DNA from: Pseudomonadota bacterium
GTDB taxonomy: Bacteria; Pseudomonadota; Gammaproteobacteria; Burkholderiales; Ferrovaceae
Direction: 5' to 3'
NCBI GenBank assembly: GCA_021828745.1
Contig: JAJZDE010000031.1
Coordinates: 1 to 12,946, forward strand
Length of the DNA: 12,946 bases
Below are positions 9,201 through 12,946 of this stretch, in pieces. The translations under genes and the position numbers were made by a program. Position 1 is the stretch's first letter; each line of letters opens with the position of its first letter. Below the pieces are notes generated by a model, which saw nothing but the letters and a program-made list of their open reading frames with translations, was not told where the DNA came from and ran no database searches.

Positions 9201-9741
9201 CCTGACTCCCATTGCTCCCGGCGGAGTCGCCCTGCAGGCGCTCCCCCAGACCTTCCAGGAAATGGAATTCTGGTTTCCGCTCCAGTCCACCCACACAGAA
9301 CGGCTGGATGACTTCTGCCACACTCATTTCTGGCCCGGCCTGCCTCGCCCCCCCCTCACGGCACGGACATTGAAAGGATTGATGATGGGGTTTGCCGACC
9401 TGGTCTTCCTCCGGGAGGATCGTTTCTGGGTGTTGGACTATAAATCCAACGCGCTGGGGGAGAACGATGCCGCCTATACCCGCGCGACTCTGGAACAGGC
9501 CGTGGTCACTCACCGCTATGAGGTACAACTGGCGCTCTATCTGTTGGCCTTGCACCGCCTTCTGAAAGTGCGCCTGGGATCCTCCTACGTCCCCCACCGG
9601 CACCTGGGGGGCGGCATCGACCTCTTCCTGCGGGGCATCCAGGGACCGGAGCGCGGTAACCTGCTCCTCGAATCCCCCCATCGGTGGATCGAAGCATTCG
9701 ATGCATTGCTCGCCCCTGCGTCCACCGGAATTCCTTCATGA
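6217..9741 (+). CDS. recB: RecB, exodeoxyribonuclease V beta subunit (3'-5' helicase and nuclease)
   Basis: 1174 residues (E. coli 1180). Superfamily 1 helicase motifs are complete: Walker A ASAGTGKT (20-27, Lys26), LIDEFQDT with D402-E403, GDPKQSIYGFRDAD, TTNHRS, ITIHKSKGLEF (Lys768), and RLLYVALTRA about 801-810. The C-terminal RecB nuclease domain keeps its metal and catalytic residues: His948 in FLHEQ, Asp1061 in GFADLVF, and Asp1074 and Lys1076 in LDYKSN, followed by the QxxxY-like RYEVQLALYLLALHR. The protein should therefore be an active helicase and DNA-degrading subunit. The linker between helicase and nuclease is strikingly proline-rich (872-892), and the stretch between the HKSKGLEF motif and motif VI is shorter than in E. 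coli. It starts inside the recC end and ends in a 4-base ATGA overlap with recD. No ptrA gene separates it from recC, unlike E. coli. Confidence 0.97.
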   Translation: MSEPLDPLTFPLWGSRLIEASAGTGKTWTLAALYVRLILGHGAANHAPPCAFLPEQILVMTFTRAATRELSERIRARLEEAAACFRDDGLPSDEFLRSLLDDYPDPQARRHAAWRLTLASQSMEGAAIHTLDAWCQQVLQDTTFTHGQWFPARITDNDDDLIPLALQDLWRQRLYPLSGLEFRVFLDDWKDFSQFSRRIQKDLPKNTLPQWSMESASANARLWKEKHHAMIDGLKTLRTLWRPRIETLCTWLDGQLPPTQPDTPFNQKTFRGETVRQWCARLLHWCEENGPADPSLTEDMWDKLTPAGLQAQVKKNCRIDPPALFEELDDFRMALQHLNEQRKHLHDLMVEGVALRLAQHKTQVLRQNFTDIQQRLDQALQGPQGEALVTDLRLRYPIALIDEFQDTSMRQLRMLDRIYDLNAHAPERGIFLIGDPKQSIYGFRDADIRSYLKARASVAPRHYLLTTNHRSVAPVVELINTLFGGAEQRVGPGAFRFREGDEAPLPFHPVQARGRGEQLLRGGHSHPALTVSWTAELDNRGQLFERMAEHCAEHLGGLLSSDAGFYTPQSTLQTPLHPADLAILVRDRHEAAAVKNALERRNIPSVYLSDRSQLLDSAEIPDVLLWLQSVAHPRNPRLLRAALGTATLGFSLTELEQWAKSETAFEELLDFWMELHHCWQRQGVLSMLQRLLHHFFLPARWLREKNGERRLTQVLHLAEFLQRASTRLEGPEALIQWLIHERQTPTSSPEELRLESDADRVRIITIHKSKGLEFPVVYLPFATCFKPQPDAEEKRLQEDIRLLYVALTRAQHALWIGVSPFKYKTGGPQFSASALGWLLGAAPGDPAERLLPLLQETWKSIPEAHFTEAGLPLATTPFTPPPAPALRPAPPPTGNFERAWAIHSFSSLTRSLAFGLPALPAARQNPSLAGASPRHRFPRGAWAGKFLHEQLAWAAERRFAFDTDPTLNLQLHQRCLRQGWETHAADLGQWLQEIALTPIAPGGVALQALPQTFQEMEFWFPLQSTHTERLDDFCHTHFWPGLPRPPLTARTLKGLMMGFADLVFLREDRFWVLDYKSNALGENDAAYTRATLEQAVVTHRYEVQLALYLLALHRLLKVRLGSSYVPHRHLGGGIDLFLRGIQGPERGNLLLESPHRWIEAFDALLAPASTGIPS

Positions 9742-11657
9742 CCCCCGCCACCCTTTCGGAACATCTCGAAATCTGGTACCGCCAGGGGAAATTGCGCCTT
9801 CTCGACGTCTCCTTTGCCCGCTGGTGTGCCAGGCATGATCCCGCGCCCACACCCGAACTTCTGCTGGTCGCGGCTTTGGTTGCGTATCTGGAGGGACGGG
9901 GGCACAGTTGCCTGGATCTCGATTCCCTTCTTCCGAACACCCTGAATCTGGGTATGGAACTGGAAGCAGAACTGGCTCAGGTACTGGCCGAGTTACCCTG
10001 CGCGCTCACTGCCTGGCAGAATACCCTGTACGGCAGCCCTTGTGTCAGCCCCCCCTCATCCCCCGTCGCCTCTCCACTGGTCCTGGCGGGAACCCGTCTA
10101 TACTTGCGGCGCTATTGGCAGTACGAAACCGCCCTCAGCCGACAGATTCGCCAGCGGACCGACCCTGCCCTCTGGTCCCCCGACGCGCTGACCGACGCCC
10201 TTCCCTGGCTCCACGCCCTTTTTCCCGCCCATTCAGGGATCCATTGGCAACGGGTGGCCTGTGCCCTCGCCCTGCGCAGCCCCTTTACCCTCATCACCGG
10301 CGGACCGGGCACCGGAAAAACCTATACCGCCGCCCGCTTGCTGACCGTTCTCCTGAGCCAGTCCGCTCGCCCGGAAGCGCTGCGCATCGCCCTGACGGCG
10401 CCGACCGGGAAGGCCGCCGCCCGCCTGACAGAATCGCTCCGGAACGCCCTGCGCGAATTGCCCGCGAACCTGCCTGCCGCCCTCGATATCTCGACCCTCA
10501 TCGAACAGGTGGGTCCGGCCCGCACCCTCCACTCCCTGCTGGGCCAGGACTGGACGACCCGCCAGTTCCGCCACGATGCCGCGCATCCGCTCGACCTCGA
10601 CCTCCTCATCGTGGATGAAGCCTCCATGGTGGACCTGAAAATGATGGTCGCGCTGTTTGATGCCCTCCCTCCCCGCAGTCGCATCGTGCTTCTGGGAGAC
10701 CGGGACCAGTTGGCCAGTGTGGAAGCGGGCGCCGTTCTGGGGGATCTCTGCCTCCATGCCGAGTCGGGACATTACCGTCCGGAGACGGCTTCTTTTCTCC
10801 GCGCCCTGGGCGAACCGCCCTTGCCAGAAAACCTGTGTGATCCCAAAGGTTCGGATCTGGCCCAATGCCGCGTCATGCTGCGTCACAGCCACCGCTTTGG
10901 TACCGCCATCGGCGCCTTGGCCATGGCAGTCAATGCCGGTGACGTCAAATCCGCCATTCGCCTGCTGAAGCAGGAAACGCACTCCTCCCTGGCCTGGAAG
11001 GAATGCGCGTCTCCTCAGGAAGTGGTCGAAATCGCCACCTGCCCCACCGATCTCTCCTATGAAAAGTTTTCTCGACTGCTTCAGGCCCGGCCCACCGCAT
11101 CCGCCGATTTTGAGGCCTGGGCCCTTTTGCTGCTCCAGACTCTGGACCAGTTCCGCGTCCTCTGCGCCCTGCGCGAGGGCCCCTGGGGCGTCATCGAACT
11201 CAATCGTTCCATCGAACGGCAATTGTGGGCCATGGGCGGACTCCAGCCCCAGGGCGAATGGTACGAAGGACGCCCGGTCATCATCACGCGCAACGACGCC
11301 GACCTGTCCCTGGCCAACGGTGACATCGGTCTGACCTTACGCTCCCCCTACCCAGCGCAAGGCATGCGGGTCTATTTTCCGGATGCCGGACGAACTCTGC
11401 ACGCACGCGCCCCCAGTCGGCTCAACCACGCAGAAACCGCTTTTGCCCTGACCGTCCACAAATCCCAGGGCTCAGAGTTCGAGCATACCTGCCTGGTGCT
11501 GCCCGCGCCCCATCCCATCGTCACCCGGGAACTGATCTACACCGGCATCACCCGTGCCCGCCAGCGCCTGACCCTGCTGAGCGCAGACCCGACCACGCTG
11601 GAAGTCGGTCTGGCCCACCCCACCCAACGCACCAGCGGTCTGAGATTCGAGTCATGA
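9738..11657 (+). CDS. recD: RecD, exodeoxyribonuclease V alpha subunit (5'-3' helicase)
   Basis: 639 residues from the ATG at 9738, slightly longer than E. coli RecD (608). An in-frame ATG at 9684 would add 18 residues inside recB; it is rejected because the ATGA overlap at 9738-9741 is the usual coupled start and the E. coli N-terminus aligns from there. RecD is the faster, 5'-3' motor of RecBCD and controls its nuclease. Visible motifs: N-terminal LLDVSFARW and GHSCLDLDSL, Walker A GGPGTGKT (188-195, Lys194), APTGKAAARLTESLRNAL, Walker B LLIVDEASMVD (Asp293-Glu294), LLGDRDQLASVEAGAVLGDL, FRVLCALREGPWGV, WYEGRPVIITRNDADL, TVHKSQGSEFEHTCLVLP and YTGITRARQRL. These are SF1B helicase signatures, and all key residues are present. 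It is the last large gene of the unit. Confidence 0.96.
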   Translation: MTPATLSEHLEIWYRQGKLRLLDVSFARWCARHDPAPTPELLLVAALVAYLEGRGHSCLDLDSLLPNTLNLGMELEAELAQVLAELPCALTAWQNTLYGSPCVSPPSSPVASPLVLAGTRLYLRRYWQYETALSRQIRQRTDPALWSPDALTDALPWLHALFPAHSGIHWQRVACALALRSPFTLITGGPGTGKTYTAARLLTVLLSQSARPEALRIALTAPTGKAAARLTESLRNALRELPANLPAALDISTLIEQVGPARTLHSLLGQDWTTRQFRHDAAHPLDLDLLIVDEASMVDLKMMVALFDALPPRSRIVLLGDRDQLASVEAGAVLGDLCLHAESGHYRPETASFLRALGEPPLPENLCDPKGSDLAQCRVMLRHSHRFGTAIGALAMAVNAGDVKSAIRLLKQETHSSLAWKECASPQEVVEIATCPTDLSYEKFSRLLQARPTASADFEAWALLLLQTLDQFRVLCALREGPWGVIELNRSIERQLWAMGGLQPQGEWYEGRPVIITRNDADLSLANGDIGLTLRSPYPAQGMRVYFPDAGRTLHARAPSRLNHAETAFALTVHKSQGSEFEHTCLVLPAPHPIVTRELIYTGITRARQRLTLLSADPTTLEVGLAHPTQRTSGLRFES

Positions 11658-11779
11658 GGTTCCGTGAAGCCATGCGGGGCCTTCAATCCTTTGGTAAACT
11701 ATGGGTTGCCCCCATCTTCACCAAACCCATTGGCTTTGAGAGTGTCGTCCTGTGCATGAGAACGTGCTGTGAGTTTTGA
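11654..11779 (+). CDS. Possible 41-residue small ORF coupled to recD
   Basis: An open frame starts with an ATG that overlaps the recD stop as ATGA (11654-11657), runs 41 codons through the whole recD-ispB gap, and stops 11 bases inside ispB at 11777-11779. The peptide begins MRFREAMRGLQSFGK and ends CMRTCCEF, with a Cys-rich tail and no clear membrane helix or known motif. Third-position GC is about 60 percent by hand count, which neither supports nor excludes coding. The overlap geometry copies recB-recD, which is the only real argument for translation. It could be a coupled peptide that carries ribosomes to the weak ispB GTG start, or an accident of a short gap. Confidence 0.22.
   Translation: MRFREAMRGLQSFGKLWVAPIFTKPIGFESVVLCMRTCCEF
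11690..11725 (+). repeat. Two-tier hairpin in the recD-ispB gap
   Basis: Outer arms TTTGGT (11690-11695) and ACCAAA (11720-11725) enclose inner arms ATGGG (11701-11705) and CCCAT (11711-11715) with a TTGCC loop. A second CCCAT at 11726-11730 offers an alternative partner for ATGGG. No U-run follows, so it does not look like an intrinsic terminator for recD. It may be an operator or an RNA fold that affects passage into ispB. Confidence 0.4.
11692..11700 (+). promoter_or_regulatory. Weak extended -10 candidate for ispB
   Basis: TGG followed directly by TAAACT (11695-11700) fits an extended -10 (TGn plus hexamer) and would start transcription near 11707, about 60 bases before the ispB GTG. No -35 hexamer is evident at 16-18 bases. 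It lies inside the left arm of the hairpin described for this gap. The evidence is weak. Confidence 0.22.
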
Positions 11780-12740
11780 ACCGATCCGCCTCCTGACGGC
11801 CGATGATCTGAAAGCGCTGGACGCGGTCATTCGCCATCACTTGCACTCTGATGTCGCGCTGGTCCGACAGATTGCCGAATACCTCATCCACAGCGGAGGG
11901 AAACGCCTGCGTCCTCTCCTGCTGCTGCTCTGTGCCCGGGCCCTGGGCTATCAGGGCCATCATCACCACACGCTCGCTGCCGTTGTCGAATTCATCCATA
12001 CGGCAACGCTGTTACACGATGATGTCGTCGACAAATCCGATCTGCGCCGCGGGCAAAAAACCGCCAATTCCCTGTTTGGTAACGAGGCCAGTGTGCTGGT
12101 GGGCGATTTCATCTACTCGCGCGCCTTCCAGATGATGGTTTCCGTCAATCAGATGAAGGTCATGGAGGTGCTGGCGGATGCCACCAACGTGATCGCTGAA
12201 GGTGAAGTGTTGCAACTGCTCAACTGCCACGATCCGGAAGTGGATGAATCCCGTTATTTGCAGGTGATCCGTTACAAAACCGCCAAGTTGTTCGAGTCCG
12301 CAACCCGTTTGGCGGGGATTCTGGCCGACGTCCCTTTGACCATCGAGGAACATCTGGCCACCTTCGGCGGAGAATTGGGAACCGCCTTTCAAATCATCGA
12401 TGATGTACTGGATTATTCTGGTCAACTGGAGGATCTGGGCAAAAACCTGGGCGATGATCTGGCCGAAGGAAAAGCCACACTCCCGGTCATTCGAGCCCTC
12501 CAAACTGCCACCCCTGCCCAGGTCGATCTGCTGAGAAACGCCATCGAACAGGGGGGAGGAGAGTCCCTGGAAGCCGTTGCTCGTATCGTCCAGGGCAGTG
12601 GTGCGCTGGATTATGCCCGCCAGCGTGCCATGGAATTCAGCCGGTCGGCCCTGGTTCATCTGAATCAGGCACTCCCCCCCTCACCCTACCGGGATGCCCT
12701 GGAACAACTCACCCTGCTGGCTGTCGAGCGCACTCAATGA
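11769..12740 (+). CDS. ispB: Octaprenyl (long-chain polyprenyl) diphosphate synthase IspB
   Basis: 323 residues, the same length as E. coli IspB. It elongates farnesyl diphosphate with isopentenyl units in trans to make the C40-class side chain of ubiquinone and menaquinone; the enzyme is cytosolic and Mg-dependent. Motifs: GGKRLRP with Lys45-Arg46, the first aspartate-rich motif LLHDDVVD (Asp84, Asp85, Asp88), and the second FQIIDDVLDYSG (Asp211, Asp212, Asp215), then LGDDLAEGKATLPVI. The residue five before the first DDxxD is a small Ala79, which fits a long-chain product, although exact chain length cannot be read. The start is GTG, chosen because MSFEPI aligns with known IspB N-termini; only a weak GAGA precedes it. 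The 111-bp gap from recD suggests its own promoter or coupling through the small ORF. An intrinsic terminator follows about 80 bases after the stop. Confidence 0.94.
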   Translation: MSFEPIRLLTADDLKALDAVIRHHLHSDVALVRQIAEYLIHSGGKRLRPLLLLLCARALGYQGHHHHTLAAVVEFIHTATLLHDDVVDKSDLRRGQKTANSLFGNEASVLVGDFIYSRAFQMMVSVNQMKVMEVLADATNVIAEGEVLQLLNCHDPEVDESRYLQVIRYKTAKLFESATRLAGILADVPLTIEEHLATFGGELGTAFQIIDDVLDYSGQLEDLGKNLGDDLAEGKATLPVIRALQTATPAQVDLLRNAIEQGGGESLEAVARIVQGSGALDYARQRAMEFSRSALVHLNQALPPSPYRDALEQLTLLAVERTQ

Positions 12741-12757
12741 CTTAAGGCGCACTTAAG
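12741..12757 (+). promoter_or_regulatory. PmrA/QseB-type response-regulator box (CTTAAG-N5-CTTAAG)
   Basis: Two CTTAAG half-sites (12741-12746 and 12752-12757) are separated by exactly five bases; the identical core extends to ACTTAAGGC repeated with an 11-base period, one helical turn. This fits the published PmrA/BasR half-site pattern YTTAAK-N5-YTTAAK and resembles the CTTAA repeats bound by QseB. It starts immediately after the ispB stop and ends 10 bases before a good -10. The regulator encoded just downstream has a PmrA/QseB-like N-terminus, so autoregulation is the natural guess. Binding is inferred. Confidence 0.55.
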
Positions 12758-12767
12758 GCAAATAGGG

Positions 12768-12773
12768 TCTAAT
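12768..12773 (+). promoter_or_regulatory. Candidate -10 served by the CTTAAG box
   Basis: TCTAAT matches the -10 consensus at five of six bases. The place of a -35 (about 12745-12750) is covered by the CTTAAG box, and no -35-like hexamer is seen. That is the usual arrangement for promoters that depend on an OmpR-family activator. The predicted start is near 12780, upstream of the terminator at 12821-12847. Confidence 0.35.
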
Positions 12774-12780
12774 CACTCCT

Positions 12781-12793
12781 GAGTCTGAGACTC
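12781..12793. repeat. Short perfect inverted repeat
   Basis: GAGTC-TGA-GACTC, a 5-bp stem with a 3-base loop. It sits at the predicted 5' end of a transcript from the -10 at 12768-12773. It could be a 5'-protective hairpin or a small operator, or be meaningless at this length. Confidence 0.4.
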
Positions 12794-12815
12794 CCCTGTG
12801 AATGGATTCGTTTCC

Positions 12816-12823
12816 CCTTAAGG
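12816..12823. promoter_or_regulatory. Third, isolated CTTAAG half-site
   Basis: The palindrome CCTTAAGG (12816-12823) repeats the core of the paired box 65 bases downstream of its second half-site and overlaps the base of the terminator stem. It is a single half-site without a partner at 11 bases. It could assist looping or repression by the same regulator, but chance is possible. Confidence 0.25.
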
Positions 12824-12847
12824 TGGCCCTCCGGGCCACTTCTTTTT
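12821..12847 (+). terminator. Intrinsic terminator after ispB
   Basis: Perfect stem GTGGCCC (12823-12829) and GGGCCAC (12833-12839) with a TCC loop, extendable by a G-U and an A-U pair to nine pairs, followed by TTCTTTTT (12840-12847). The geometry and U-run are those of a rho-independent terminator on the plus strand. There is no U-run in the other direction, so it is one-way. It should end ispB transcription and separate it from the regulator gene. Confidence 0.88.
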
Positions 12848-12874
12848 ATCATGATCGAATCCGGCCGTTTCCTC

Positions 12875-12880
12875 TAGAAT
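12875..12880 (+). promoter_or_regulatory. Candidate -10 for the response-regulator gene
   Basis: TAGAAT matches the -10 consensus at five of six bases and lies 22 bases before the ATG, after the terminator. The -35 region is poor (TGATCG at 17 bases). Transcription would start near 12887, giving a leader of about 16 bases that still includes the GGGA ribosome site. It is the only promoter-like signal between the terminator and the gene. Confidence 0.35.
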
Positions 12881-12902
12881 GTCACTTTCTTTGGGATGAT
12901 TC

Positions 12903-12946
12903 ATGAGACTTTTACTGGTTGAAGACGATCCTTTGCTGGGTGATGG
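12903..12946 (+). CDS. OmpR-family two-component response regulator, N-terminus only
   Basis: Only the first 14 complete codons are in the window: MRLLLVEDDPLLGD. The first beta-strand followed by the acidic pair (VEDD) is the start of a receiver domain, whose acidic residues help bind Mg at the phosphoryl-accepting Asp further on. The LLGDG-like continuation is typical of QseB and PmrA-type regulators. GGGA lies six bases upstream of the ATG. A downstream sensor kinase gene is expected but not visible. The upstream CTTAAG box supports the PmrA/QseB subfamily. Assignment beyond OmpR family is inference from few residues. Confidence 0.75.
   Translation, partial: MRLLLVEDDPLLGD

Noticed and set aside
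9684..9737. Upstream in-frame ATG that would lengthen RecD by 18 residues
   Set aside because: It lies inside recB, has no ribosome site advantage, and the extra residues do not resemble RecD. The ATGA overlap start at 9738 aligns with E. coli RecD.
12095..12102. A single E. coli Chi octamer GCTGGTGG on the plus strand within ispB
   Set aside because: I found one copy on the plus strand and none on the minus strand by eye. About 0.4 copies are expected by chance on both strands in this length, so it says nothing about Chi use here.

Overview
The window looks like ordinary core chromosome from a GC-rich proteobacterium. A RecBCD cluster and a 323-residue IspB followed by a PmrA/QseB-like regulator fit Gammaproteobacteria or close relatives (Beta, Acidithiobacillia). 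I cannot name the genus. No phage, transposon, CRISPR, tRNA or rRNA is visible.

Layout. On the minus strand at the left end are two overlapping genes: a membrane-only CPA2-type cation/proton antiporter homologue (484-1671), then the N-terminal 162 residues of a YbdK/GCS2-type carboxylate-amine ligase that runs off the window. A 227-bp divergent intergenic region (1672-1898) holds candidate promoters in both directions and an inverted repeat. On the plus strand follows one compact block: an unrecognised lipoprotein (1899-2804), recC, recB and recD. The spacings are 21 bp, then overlaps of 8 bp and 4 bp, so one transcript with translational coupling is likely. A 111-bp gap, which contains a possible 41-codon ORF and a hairpin, precedes ispB (GTG start, 11769-12740). 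After ispB come a PmrA/QseB-type box, a -10 element, a small inverted repeat, a strong intrinsic terminator, and the first 14 complete codons of an OmpR-family response regulator (12903 to the window end).

How the genes work together. RecB (helicase-nuclease), RecC (Chi-scanning scaffold) and RecD (fast 5'-3' helicase) form exodeoxyribonuclease V, which processes double-strand breaks and degrades linear DNA. All catalytic motifs I looked for are intact. IspB makes the long isoprenoid side chain of quinones. The response regulator probably controls itself or its neighbourhood through the CTTAAG repeats.

Points worth a second look are: RecC residues at Chi-contacting positions that differ from E. 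coli; an antiporter without the usual transport aspartate; the unknown lipoprotein in the recCBD transcript; a possible coupled small ORF after recD; and a PmrA/QseB-like box whose best -10 lies upstream of a terminator, which could give a short RNA. No wholly new multi-gene system is evident.
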